Below, piece after piece: positions 32,631 through 40,695 of a DNA stretch of 64,000 bases (the stretch's first letter is position 1; each line of letters opens with the position of its first letter). Origin of the DNA: Ruminococcus sp. (GTDB taxonomy: Bacteria > Bacillota > Clostridia > Oscillospirales > Acutalibacteraceae); the NCBI GenBank assembly GCA_017410265.1, contig JAFQRC010000001.1:124001-188000 (forward strand). Reading direction: 5' to 3'. Below the pieces are notes generated by a model. It was not told the DNA's origin, ran no database searches, and saw only the letters and a list, made by a program, of their open reading frames with translations. The translations under genes and the position numbers were made by a program.

Positions 32631-33869
32631 ATGAAAAGATTAGTTGGTTTATTACTTGTTGTAGTTATGATTTTATCTCTTGGTACGGTTACAGCATTTG
32701 CTGAGGTACCGCCGTACTCACAGAGTTTTGACACTACTGACGATATGATTGTAGCTATGGAGGAATACGCACAGCAGTTTCCTAATCCTGATTATAGTGA
32801 TAAGGAAGTAGTTGCACCGAATGATGACTACCAACTCAAAAACAAGAAAATCGTTCTTCCTGTTCTCCCAGAAGATTATGCAACACTTGAATCCTGCGCT
32901 ATATTAGCAAACGGATTTGGCGGTGGAATAGATACTATCAACTGTACATATAAGATAAAGTCGACAGGTGAGAAGTACATACTTCGTGGGATCTATGGCT
33001 ATACCGACGATTATGTTGATGATCAGCTTCTGGGTTTTGGGGATTTAGTAAGAGATTCTAATTATCATATTGGTTTTGTTGACAGATATCAGTATTCAGC
33101 ACATGAAAGTGTTTATAGCAGTACTACTGGCAGATGCGATTATTTCATAGCTGTTGACGAAGTGCTCTTTGTTTATGATACTCTGAAATTGTTTAATACA
33201 GAATTGCTTTCGAAACTGAGTTTTGTTACTTTGGATACAGAGTTCCCTGTATATGTAAAAGGTGAAGAGAATTTGTACGAAGACAGATTCTTAGAAGTGT
33301 ATGATGATGAGTATGTTTCTTTTGGCTCTAGCCACTACTACGAAGAGTTGTACTATCACTATGACAGTAACAACGAGATTGATTGGGCACTTATTGAGCA
33401 GTGTTCATACAACAATCCACCGTGGAATTACCACACAATCTACAAAGATAGAATTCTGATGTACGGAGATTTTCATCCGTTCAGATTCAGATATGGCGTA
33501 TATGATGTTAAGAAAGACATGTTTGTTGATATCTTTGGTTGGGATTTCAGTTTCTCAGAATATGATGAGCTAGAAAAAGTTTTTGATTCATTAGAGGTCG
33601 GATATCCTATCGGTGACGCTGACTTTGATGCAGAACTCACAGTGCTTGATGCGACATTGATTCAGCGTGCATTGGCAGGATTGTGCGATTTCCATGCTGA
33701 AGATGAGATTATCGCGTCATCGTGGCTTGTAGGTAGTCTTGACTATATGAGCGACTTCAACCGTGACGGTGAGCGTAGTGTCTTAGACGCAACCGCTATC
33801 CAGATGAAGCTTGCAAAAATCGATAAAGAGCAGCTGGCATCTGTTGATAAAATAATAAAAGTTGAGTAA
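32631..33869 (+). CDS. Secreted dockerin protein, large N-terminal region plus EIDWVL module (unit 5)
   Basis: 412 residues. Signal peptide 1-24. Residues about 28-210 are an unassigned region (KKIVLPVLPEDYATLESCA, TGEKYILRGIYGY) ending in SKLSFVTLDTEF. It looks like a mixed beta domain, and I do not recognise a family. The EIDWVL module follows (about 218-325: YYEELYYHYDSNNEIDWALIEQ, YGVYDVKKDMFVDI). Dockerin about 330-405: GDADFDAE and SDFNRDGE loops, starts 46 residues apart, the extended form. CGGTGACGG-type loop codons are similar to its relatives. TTAGGAGGCGA precedes the ATG. Confidence 0.86.
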   Translation: MKRLVGLLLVVVMILSLGTVTAFAEVPPYSQSFDTTDDMIVAMEEYAQQFPNPDYSDKEVVAPNDDYQLKNKKIVLPVLPEDYATLESCAILANGFGGGIDTINCTYKIKSTGEKYILRGIYGYTDDYVDDQLLGFGDLVRDSNYHIGFVDRYQYSAHESVYSSTTGRCDYFIAVDEVLFVYDTLKLFNTELLSKLSFVTLDTEFPVYVKGEENLYEDRFLEVYDDEYVSFGSSHYYEELYYHYDSNNEIDWALIEQCSYNNPPWNYHTIYKDRILMYGDFHPFRFRYGVYDVKKDMFVDIFGWDFSFSEYDELEKVFDSLEVGYPIGDADFDAELTVLDATLIQRALAGLCDFHAEDEIIASSWLVGSLDYMSDFNRDGERSVLDATAIQMKLAKIDKEQLASVDKIIKVE

Positions 33870-33879
33870 ATATATATTT

Positions 33880-33918
33880 AAAGCCACAGTGCACCAAAAT
33901 GACGCACTGTGGCTTTAT
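33880..33918. terminator. Terminator between unit 5 and the convergent NimA-like gene
   Basis: AAGCCACAGTGC / GCACTGTGGCTT hairpin. Weak T-tract on the plus strand and A/T-rich sequence on the other side, so it may serve both genes. Confidence 0.75.
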
Positions 33919-33921
33919 GTT

Positions 33922-34398
33922 TTACGATTCGTTGACTGTTTTGCCCGAGATATGCTCGATGCTTAATTTCAGGCACAGCGCGTTTTTGAAGTGCTTTTGC
34001 ATCTCAGCATCTATTTCAGAGTGGTCAGGAAAATACTTTTTAGCTAAGCTAATCACTTTTTCTTCGGCTATTGCCCTATCTTCGACGATGCTGATTTTGC
34101 CGAAAATGATGACACTGTTAAAATCCATTGACCAGTGGTTTTCGCGTTTTACTCCCTGGTCGTACACTGTAAAGCACGCTTTGTCGTGAGCATTTATTGC
34201 GTCGATTTTGTGACCTTCCTTTGCACAGTGAAAGTAGATAGCGTTTTCATTTTCGTCAAATAAAAAGTTTAGTGGCACACCGTAGGGATAGTCGTTGTCA
34301 CCCAGAAGTGATAGCACTCCGCGCCATTCTTTTTCTATGATTTCTTTGCATTTATCGTTGCTTATTTCTTGTTTGAATCTACGCATTTTTCTAAACAT
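33922..34398 (-). CDS. Pyridoxamine 5'-phosphate oxidase-like flavin protein (NimA family)
   Basis: 158-residue split-barrel FMN-binding protein of the NimA/PNPOx-like group. Marks: MRRFKQEISNDKC start, GVLSLLGDNDYPYGVPLNF, IYFHCAKEGHKIDAI (the GHK-type flavin-contact region). Relatives include nitroimidazole reductases and haem- or flavin-binding reductases; the physiological substrate is unknown. The 3' end exists as a second copy at 32402. Divergent from the small gene at 34468. Confidence 0.85.
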   Translation of the reverse strand: MFRKMRRFKQEISNDKCKEIIEKEWRGVLSLLGDNDYPYGVPLNFLFDENENAIYFHCAKEGHKIDAINAHDKACFTVYDQGVKRENHWSMDFNSVIIFGKISIVEDRAIAEEKVISLAKKYFPDHSEIDAEMQKHFKNALCLKLSIEHISGKTVNES

Positions 34399-34467
34399 AA
34401 TTTACCTCGTAAAATTTAATATTCGCTCTTTTGATGAGCATAATAGTATCAAAGGAGTTGATATAAA

Positions 34468-34638
34468 ATGGATAATAAGCCGTATGAGTTTCCTCAGGAA
34501 ATGCCTGAGCGTGACCAGAAACTCGACAAAGGAGTTATTGTCGATGTGGTCGAAAACGAAATAAAAGTTCAAAAGGAAGGGCAATCCACTCCCGAACAAA
34601 ATAACTGGGAATATAAAGGAAAGAAGTTCGAGCGTTAA
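34468..34638 (+). CDS. Small charged protein overlapping ydcF antisense
   Basis: 56 residues, starting at ATG 34468 with AAAGGAGTTG at a good distance upstream. The protein is hydrophilic and charged (MDNKPYEFPQEMPERDQKLD start, NNWEYKGKKFER end), with no membrane helix. Its last 104 bases overlap the 3' end of the convergent YdcF-like gene. I know of no family. The ribosome site and the divergent arrangement with the NimA-like gene support it, but it could be a chance frame. Confidence 0.5.
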   Translation: MDNKPYEFPQEMPERDQKLDKGVIVDVVENEIKVQKEGQSTPEQNNWEYKGKKFER

Positions 34639-35314
34639 CTGCTCCGACTTTTGCTTTTATGCCGAGCTTTCTGACGATTAACCTTGCGCGTAGCTGATGA
34701 AAAGAGTCAGATACGATAGCAAGGTTTTTCTCTTTTTGCAAGTCTTCAATAATTCTATACGAGAATAATATATTTTCGTAGGTGCTTTTTGACTTGTCCT
34801 CAACAATGAGTCTGTCACTGTTTACACCAAGCTTAGTTAGAGCAGTGTATGCGCACTTTGCTTCTGCGATATAGTCTTTCTTCGTTTTGCCTCCTGAGAG
34901 TACAGCTACTGTGTCTTTTGAGCTGTCAAGATAAGCTTTAGTTGCCATAATCCTGCCATATAGCAAATCACTCGGACCGTCTTTTGTCGCACGATTGCCA
35001 AGCAAAACAGCGGTGGCTTTCTCTTTCGGCTTAATCAGAGAAACGATTATCATAGCGAGTGTAATAATTATAGCGTAGGCTACAAAAGCGTATATAAGCC
35101 ATTTTGAGATGTTCCAGATAGTGGTCAGAGCAGGGGAGGAGTGGCAGAAGCTTTTGACATACTCAAACACTGGTGTGTTAGTGTAAAAGAGAAGTATGTA
35201 TAAGCAGATAGCTATCCCCAGCCTGTTGCCGTGGTTAAAGTAGTTTTTGAATATCGGCGCGATAAACCAGATAAGAAATATCACAGCGAGTATTCGTAGT
35301 ATACATAAGTACAT
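34535..35314 (-). CDS. YdcF/ElyC-like membrane protein (DUF218)
   Basis: 259 residues. Three hydrophobic helices in the first 95 residues (AVIFLIWFIAPIF, IAICLYILLFY, FVAYAIIITLAMIIVSLI) precede a DUF218 domain (about 98-240) with AVLLGNR, VAVLSGGKTKKDYIAEAKCA, DKSKSTYENILFS, NLAIVSDSFHQLRARLI. DUF218 proteins act near the membrane in envelope metabolism; the exact reaction is not established. The last 104 bases overlap the small plus-strand gene. Confidence 0.85.
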   Translation of the reverse strand: MYLCILRILAVIFLIWFIAPIFKNYFNHGNRLGIAICLYILLFYTNTPVFEYVKSFCHSSPALTTIWNISKWLIYAFVAYAIIITLAMIIVSLIKPKEKATAVLLGNRATKDGPSDLLYGRIMATKAYLDSSKDTVAVLSGGKTKKDYIAEAKCAYTALTKLGVNSDRLIVEDKSKSTYENILFSYRIIEDLQKEKNLAIVSDSFHQLRARLIVRKLGIKAKVGAVNARTSFLYIPSYFVREWIALPFELLFRFRPHRQ

Positions 35315-35350
35315 AGTATCACCGCACTAATGATAACATATATCTTGCAA

Positions 35351-35381
35351 AAATAAAAGAGCACCGAAAAATCGGTGCCCT
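35351..35381 (-). terminator. Terminator of the hnd hydrogenase operon
   Basis: On the minus strand GGGCACCGA / CGGTGCTC hairpin, then TTTTATTTTT. Confidence 0.9.
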
Positions 35382-35405
35382 TTCTTTATATCAGATTTGC
35401 TACAA

Positions 35406-37145
35406 TCAATACTTTGGTCTCTTCACATAAGATGTGTGTAAGAGCTCGTGAGCCTTGTGAGAACCAGGCTCGCCAAGATACTCGTCATAAAGAGCCTTGA
35501 TTTCAGGGTTCTTGTGTGACTTTCTGTAAGTGAGGTTCTTATCGTCGTCGTAAAGTGCTGCAGCGCGCAGACCCTTAACATCAACGAAGTTACGGGTGTG
35601 GCCGTCAACGATTGGCTGACCGCCGCCGTTGATACAACCGCCAGGACAGCACATAACCTCGATGAACTGGTAGTCAGCTTCGCCTGATTTAATCTTATCA
35701 AGGAGCTTAGCGACATTTGAAAGACCTGAAGTTACAGCAACCTTAACCTGCATGCCTGCTACATCGTAGGTAGCTTCCTTGATGTCTTCCATACCACGAA
35801 CATCAGTGTAATCAATGTGCTCGAGGTCTTCGCCAGTGAGGATATCAGCAACTGTTCTAAGAGCAGCTTCCATAACACCGCCAGTAGCACCGAAGATAGT
35901 ACCTGCACCTGAACCGATACCCATAACAGGGTCGAATTCTTCGTCAGGGAGTGAAGTGAACTGGATACCAGCCTTCTTGATCATAGAAGCGAGCTCTCTT
36001 GTTGAGAGTGCGAAATCGTTATCAGCAAGACCGTCGTGACCCTGATCGTCACGCTTGATTTCAAACTTCTTAGCAACGCAAGGCATGATGGATACTACAA
36101 CCATATCCTTAGGGTCAATGCCCATCTTCTCAGCGTAGTATGACTTAATCATAGCGCCCATCATCTGCTGTGGTGACTTACATGATGAGAGATTAGGAAT
36201 AAGCTCAGGATAGTAGTGCTCGCAGAACTTGATCCAACCTGGTGAACATGAAGTGATCATTGGAAGTGTGCCGCCGTTCTTAACTCTCTGTAAGAACTCT
36301 GTACCTTCTTCCATAATTGTAAGGTCAGCAGCAAAGTTTGTGTCAAATACCTTGTCAAAGCCAAGGCGACGGAGAGCTGCAACCATTTTGCCTGTTACAT
36401 TTGTGCCGATTGGCATATCGAAGCATTCGCCGAGTGTAGCACGGATAGAAGGTGCTGTGTGAACGATAACTGTCTTTGTAGGATCAGCGATAGCCTTGAA
36501 TACTTCGTCAGTTTCGTCACGCTCAACTAATGCGCCTGTAGGACAAACAGCAGTACACTGACCACAAGCTACGCAGGAAACAGCGTCGAGTGACTGGTTG
36601 AATGCACAACCGATTTCTGTATCGAAACCACGGTTGTTAGCGCCGATAACGCCAACATACTGGTTCTTACAAGCAGCAGAACATCTGCGGCAAAGGATAC
36701 ACTTGTTGTTGTTTCTAACGAGGTGGAGTGTAGTATTGTCGATATCATACTTTGTTTCTTCACCGCTGAACTTTGACTCATCTACGCCGTACTCAACACA
36801 GAGCTTCTGGAGCTCACAGTTGTTAGAACGAGGGCAAGAAAGACACTGTTTGTCGTGGTTAGAAACGATGAGTTCGAGTGTTGTTTTTCTGTATTTCTGA
36901 ATCTGTGGTGTGTTTGTGAAAATTTCAGTACCTTCGCGGTCGATAGGGTACACACAAGCAGCAACTAAAGATCTTGCGCCCTTAACTTCGCACAGACACA
37001 TACGGCATGCGCCGATTTCGTTGATGTCCTTGAGGTAGCACAGAGTAGGAATCTTGATACCGAACTGGTGGCATGCTTCAAGGATAGTAGTGTTTTTCTC
37101 AACAGAGAAAGGCATACCGTTGATTTTAATATTAAGCATTTCCAT
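35406..37145 (-). CDS. hndD: [FeFe] hydrogenase catalytic subunit (HndD/HydA)
   Basis: Produces H2 from reduced ferredoxin and NAD(P)H-derived electrons, as part of a multi-subunit, probably electron-bifurcating, complex. Order in its 579 residues: N-terminal [2Fe-2S] ferredoxin (CYLKDINEIGACRMCLCEV), His/Cys cluster (HDKQCLSCPRSNNCELQ), two [4Fe-4S] motifs (CILCRRCSAAC, CVACGQCTAVC), then the H-cluster domain: L1 TSCSPGW, L2 MPCVAKKFE, L3 EVMCCPGGCINGGGQP. The proton-path Cys in L1 is Ser (TSCSP rather than TSCCP), a variant common among clostridial bifurcating enzymes to my knowledge. AAGGAGAT precedes the ATG. Last gene of the operon. Confidence 0.95.
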   Translation of the reverse strand: MEMLNIKINGMPFSVEKNTTILEACHQFGIKIPTLCYLKDINEIGACRMCLCEVKGARSLVAACVYPIDREGTEIFTNTPQIQKYRKTTLELIVSNHDKQCLSCPRSNNCELQKLCVEYGVDESKFSGEETKYDIDNTTLHLVRNNNKCILCRRCSAACKNQYVGVIGANNRGFDTEIGCAFNQSLDAVSCVACGQCTAVCPTGALVERDETDEVFKAIADPTKTVIVHTAPSIRATLGECFDMPIGTNVTGKMVAALRRLGFDKVFDTNFAADLTIMEEGTEFLQRVKNGGTLPMITSCSPGWIKFCEHYYPELIPNLSSCKSPQQMMGAMIKSYYAEKMGIDPKDMVVVSIMPCVAKKFEIKRDDQGHDGLADNDFALSTRELASMIKKAGIQFTSLPDEEFDPVMGIGSGAGTIFGATGGVMEAALRTVADILTGEDLEHIDYTDVRGMEDIKEATYDVAGMQVKVAVTSGLSNVAKLLDKIKSGEADYQFIEVMCCPGGCINGGGQPIVDGHTRNFVDVKGLRAAALYDDDKNLTYRKSHKNPEIKALYDEYLGEPGSHKAHELLHTSYVKRPKY

Positions 37146-37163
37146 AATAATATCTCCTTTCTC

Positions 37164-38972
37164 TTAGCCTTTAACAATAGCGCCGAACTTACATGTAGGC
37201 AGACAAGCACCGCACTTAACGCACTTAGCTGTGTCGATTTCGTAAGCTGGCTTCTTCTTGCCAGGAGCTGTGTAGTCAGTAACAGTGATAGCACCAGCAG
37301 GACACTGTCTAGCACACATTGAACAACCAAAGCACTTATCTTTGATGATAGAGAATTCGAGGAGGTCCTTACATACGCCTGCTACACACTTCTTGTCAAC
37401 AACGTGCTGAACATATTCATCACGGAAGTAGTGGAGTGTTGATAATACAGGGTTTGGAGCTGTCTGACCAAGACCGCAGAGTGAGTTGTCCTTGATGTAG
37501 TGGCAGAGCTCTTCCATCTCATCGATCATCTCGAGTGTACCCTGACCCTTAGTGATCTTATCGAGCATTTCGAGAAGTCTCTTTGTGCCGATACGGCATG
37601 GTGTACACTTACCGCAGGACTCGTCAACTGTAAACTCTAAGAAGAACTTAGCGATATCAACCATACATGTTGTTTCGTCCATTACGATAAGACCGCCTGA
37701 ACCCATCATAGAGCCGATAGCGAGAAGGTTGTCGTAGTCAATAGGGATATCTAAGTGCTGTGGTGGGATACAACCGCCTGAAGGACCACCTGTCTGAGCA
37801 GCCTTGAACTTCTTGCCGTTTGGAATACCGCCACCGATTTCTTCAACGATTTCTCGAAGTGTAGTACCCATAGGAACTTCAACAAGACCTGTGTGCTCAA
37901 TCTTACCGCCTAAAGCGAATACCTTAGTACCCTTAGATTTCTCTGTACCGATAGTGTTAAACCAGTCAGCACCGAGTAAGATGATTCTAGGAATGTTAGC
38001 GTATGTTTCAACGTTGTTTAAGATAGTTGGCTTTTTGTAAAGACCCTTAACTGCAGGGAACGGAGGACGAGGTCTAGGCTCGCCACGCTTGCCTTCGATA
38101 GATGTCATGAGAGATGTTTCTTCACCACAAACGAATGCACCTGCGCCAAGTCTAAGCTGAATGTCAAAGCAGAAATCTGTACCGAAGATGTTATCGCCAA
38201 GGAGACCATACTCGTGAGCCTGGTCGATAGCAATCTGGAGACGGTTAACAGCGATTGGGTACTCAGCACGAACATAAACATAACCCTTTGTAGCGCCGAT
38301 AGCGTAACCTGCGATAGCCATAGCTTCAAGTAATGCGTGTGGGTCACCCTCTAAGATTGAACGGTCCATAAATGCACCAGGGTCACCTTCGTCGGCATTA
38401 CAGCAAACATACTTCTGGTCAGCGTCGTTTGCTGCAGCGAACTTCCATTTCAAACCTGTTGGGAAGCCTGCACCACCACGACCGCGTAAGCCTGAAGCAA
38501 GGATTGTTTCGATAACCTCAGTAGGTGTCATTTCTGTTAATACTTTACCAAGAGCTGCGTAACCGTCCATAGCGATGTATTCATCAATCTTTTCAGGGTC
38601 GATAACACCGCAGTTACGAAGTGCGATACGCTGCTGCTTAGCGTAGAAAGCTGTTTTGTTGAGAGATTTGATAGTGTCTTCTTCTACAGTCTCCTGATAG
38701 AGAAGGCGAGTTACGATTCTACCCTTTAAGAGATGCTCTTCAACAATCTCAGGGATATCCTCAAGCTTAACCATTGAGTAAAAACTTCCCTCAGGGTAGA
38801 TAACTACGATTGGGCCGAGAGCACAAAGACCAAAGCAACCTGTTGTGATAACATTAACTTCTTTCTCTAAACCGCGAGCTGCGATTTCTTCTTTGAGCTT
38901 CTCAACGATTTTTAAACTGTCTGAGGAGGTACATCCGGTACCGCCGCAAACAAGCACATTAGAACGATACAT
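37164..38972 (-). CDS. hndC: NADH-oxidising flavoprotein subunit (HndC/HydB, NuoF-like)
   Basis: 602 residues. N-terminal thioredoxin-like [2Fe-2S] domain (CGGTGCTSS, CFGLCALGP); FMN/NAD-binding NuoF core (LRGRGGAGFPTGLKW, YVCCNADEGDPGAF); [4Fe-4S] site DESCGKCTPCRIGT; and two C-terminal 4Fe-4S motifs (CFGCSMCARQCP, CVKCGACLPTC). This layout matches the flavin subunit of bifurcating hydrogenases. Partner of HndD 18 bases downstream and HndB upstream. Confidence 0.95.
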   Translation of the reverse strand: MYRSNVLVCGGTGCTSSDSLKIVEKLKEEIAARGLEKEVNVITTGCFGLCALGPIVVIYPEGSFYSMVKLEDIPEIVEEHLLKGRIVTRLLYQETVEEDTIKSLNKTAFYAKQQRIALRNCGVIDPEKIDEYIAMDGYAALGKVLTEMTPTEVIETILASGLRGRGGAGFPTGLKWKFAAANDADQKYVCCNADEGDPGAFMDRSILEGDPHALLEAMAIAGYAIGATKGYVYVRAEYPIAVNRLQIAIDQAHEYGLLGDNIFGTDFCFDIQLRLGAGAFVCGEETSLMTSIEGKRGEPRPRPPFPAVKGLYKKPTILNNVETYANIPRIILLGADWFNTIGTEKSKGTKVFALGGKIEHTGLVEVPMGTTLREIVEEIGGGIPNGKKFKAAQTGGPSGGCIPPQHLDIPIDYDNLLAIGSMMGSGGLIVMDETTCMVDIAKFFLEFTVDESCGKCTPCRIGTKRLLEMLDKITKGQGTLEMIDEMEELCHYIKDNSLCGLGQTAPNPVLSTLHYFRDEYVQHVVDKKCVAGVCKDLLEFSIIKDKCFGCSMCARQCPAGAITVTDYTAPGKKKPAYEIDTAKCVKCGACLPTCKFGAIVKG

Positions 38973-38984
38973 TATTTGTCCTCC

Positions 38985-39353
38985 TTATTTATAAGCACCG
39001 ATTGTGTACTCAGTAACTACATTTCTGTTAACGATGTGGTCGTTAACAATCTTAGCTACCTTTTCAGGTGTCATTTTAACATAAGTGATTTTGTCCTCGC
39101 CTGGGATTTCGATTTCAACAACAGGCTCGAACTGACAGATGCCGATGCAACCTGTCTGTGTGATAGTAACATCCTGCAGATTTCTCTTCGCAACTTCCTC
39201 AGTGAAAGCATTGAGGACAGGGCGAGCACCTGCAGCGATACCGCATGTAGCCATACCAACCAGAACCTTAACAGCGTTTGGATTCTCTTTTCTCATGTTG
39301 AGCTCAAACTTTGCCTTATCTCTGATTGCCTGTAATTCAGCTAAAGATTTCAT
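38985..39353 (-). CDS. hndB: Thioredoxin-like [2Fe-2S] ferredoxin (HndB)
   Basis: 122 residues; KVLVGMATCGIAAGARPVL and QTGCIGICQFEPV supply the four cluster cysteines in the thioredoxin-like fold. Small electron-carrier subunit of the Hnd complex. Its ATG overlaps the stop of the upstream ATPase gene by four bases. Confidence 0.92.
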   Translation of the reverse strand: MKSLAELQAIRDKAKFELNMRKENPNAVKVLVGMATCGIAAGARPVLNAFTEEVAKRNLQDVTITQTGCIGICQFEPVVEIEIPGEDKITYVKMTPEKVAKIVNDHIVNRNVVTEYTIGAYK

Positions 39354-39907
39354 TTTACTGCACCTCCGTATATAATGTCAGATTGTTCTTCTAAAAATCC
39401 GCCTATCCACTCAAGCACATCAGGTGTATTAAGCGGAACATCGTGACCCAAGATTTCTCTTAACTCACGCGTGTCGAGAGTAAACTCTCCGCAGTCAGTG
39501 CGGTGAGTAAACACAAAGTCGATGTCAGGGTTGCACTGGATAAGAATTTTGACAGTCGAGTTGATGTCACCTAAGGGGGTCATATCAACACTCGACTTTA
39601 TAAAGTGAGCAGAAAGTGTGGTGCCGATATCGACAGTGGAGTCGATATTAAAGCTTCCACCCGTTTGCTCAGCTGCCATCTTGAACAGCGGAACACCTAA
39701 GCCGACTTTTCTTGTCTTGCGTGTTGTAAAGAATGGGTCAATGACCGACTCGACCTGCTCTTTAGTCATGCCGCAACCGTTGTCCTTGACATAAATGTCA
39801 AGATAGTCCTCTGTTTCACTCTCGTTAACTTCGATAGTGACGAGCGTTGCTTTGGCTGTGATGCAGTTCTGAGCCACGTCCATAACATTAAGAGATAACT
39901 CTCTCAT
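39350..39907 (-). CDS. GHKL (histidine-kinase-like) ATPase in the hydrogenase operon
   Basis: 185 residues. A HATPase_c domain with N-box MDVAQNCITAKAT, G1 box DNGCGM, F/G region DPFFTTRKTRKVGLGVPLFKM. No dimerisation/phospho-acceptor His domain, so it is not a complete sensor kinase; the C-terminal 75 residues are unassigned. It could be a serine-kinase-type switch or an ATP-dependent maturation or regulatory factor. Between hndA (3 bases) and hndB (4-base overlap), so tightly co-translated. Confidence 0.85.
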   Translation of the reverse strand: MRELSLNVMDVAQNCITAKATLVTIEVNESETEDYLDIYVKDNGCGMTKEQVESVIDPFFTTRKTRKVGLGVPLFKMAAEQTGGSFNIDSTVDIGTTLSAHFIKSSVDMTPLGDINSTVKILIQCNPDIDFVFTHRTDCGEFTLDTRELREILGHDVPLNTPDVLEWIGGFLEEQSDIIYGGAVK

Positions 39908-39910
39908 AAA

Positions 39911-40408
39911 TTAGTCCTTGTATTTAGCAAGGATGTCCGGAATCATATCTGCTGTGAGTCTTCCGTAAACGTCATCGTTGATTGTGATAACCGGAGCAAG
40001 ACCGCAAGCACCGATACAACGACAAGCGGTGAGAGAGAACTTACCGTCTAAAGTACATTCTTCAGCACCGATACCGAGCTCTTCAGAGAGCTTGTTGAGA
40101 ACATCGCCTGAACCCTTAACATAACAAGCTGTACCCATACAAACAGAGATGTTGTACTTACCCTTAGGGGACAGAGCAAACTGAGAGTAGAAAGTAGAAA
40201 CACCATAAACTTCCTCGAGTGGAACATTGAGGCCTTCAGCTATCATAGTCTGAACTTCCTGTGGCAAGTAACCGTAGATGTCCTGTGCCTCCTGAAGTAC
40301 AGGCATAACAGCACCCGGGTCATCAATGTGTTTAGCGATGACAGCCTTGAGTTCTGCTTCCTGCTCAGGTGTACCCGCAAATGGGATACTACTGATTTTT
40401 TTAAGCAT
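39911..40408 (-). CDS. hndA: NuoE-like [2Fe-2S] subunit (HndA/HydC)
   Basis: 165 residues. Helical N-terminus (MPVLQEAQDIYGYLP, LNVPLEEVYGVSTFYSQF), then a thioredoxin-like [2Fe-2S] domain with CMGTACYVKG and CRCIGACGLAP. First gene of the hydrogenase operon. Confidence 0.94.
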   Translation of the reverse strand: MLKKISSIPFAGTPEQEAELKAVIAKHIDDPGAVMPVLQEAQDIYGYLPQEVQTMIAEGLNVPLEEVYGVSTFYSQFALSPKGKYNISVCMGTACYVKGSGDVLNKLSEELGIGAEECTLDGKFSLTACRCIGACGLAPVITINDDVYGRLTADMIPDILAKYKD

Positions 40409-40480
40409 CTTTTTTCCTCCTGATTAGAAAATTATGTACTGTGAATTGTAGCAAATAAATTCGTATATGCACACGCATAA

Positions 40481-40509
40481 ATTATAGCACGAAAATGCAC
40501 GAATGTCTA
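40481..40509 (-). promoter_or_regulatory. Promoter of the hnd operon
   Basis: On the minus strand: TAGACA, 17 bases, TATAAT, about 72 bases before the hndA start. Confidence 0.7.
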
Positions 40510-40658
40510 TATGAAAAAGCGTAATTCTGACCCGAATTTCTAGAAATTTGTCAAAAATTTGTCAAAGTTTTTTGTGACATTTGACAGTTAGCGAAGGCTA
40601 ACCGATAAAACCGCTTGTAACAACACACAAAGGATTTCTAAAATAATTCTGCAAAAGA

Positions 40659-40686
40659 AAAAAACCGCCCGTGTAATACGAGCGGA
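40659..40686 (-). terminator. Terminator after the PHP gene
   Basis: On the minus strand CCGCTCGT / ACGGGCGG followed by a T-run. It separates the sensory cluster from the hnd operon. Confidence 0.85.
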
Positions 40687-40695
40687 TCATTGTGG

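Noticed and set aside
25198..33869. Polymorphic toxin or contact-dependent system
   Set aside because: All seven proteins have ordinary signal peptides and dockerins; no toxin domain, immunity gene or secretion tag is visible.
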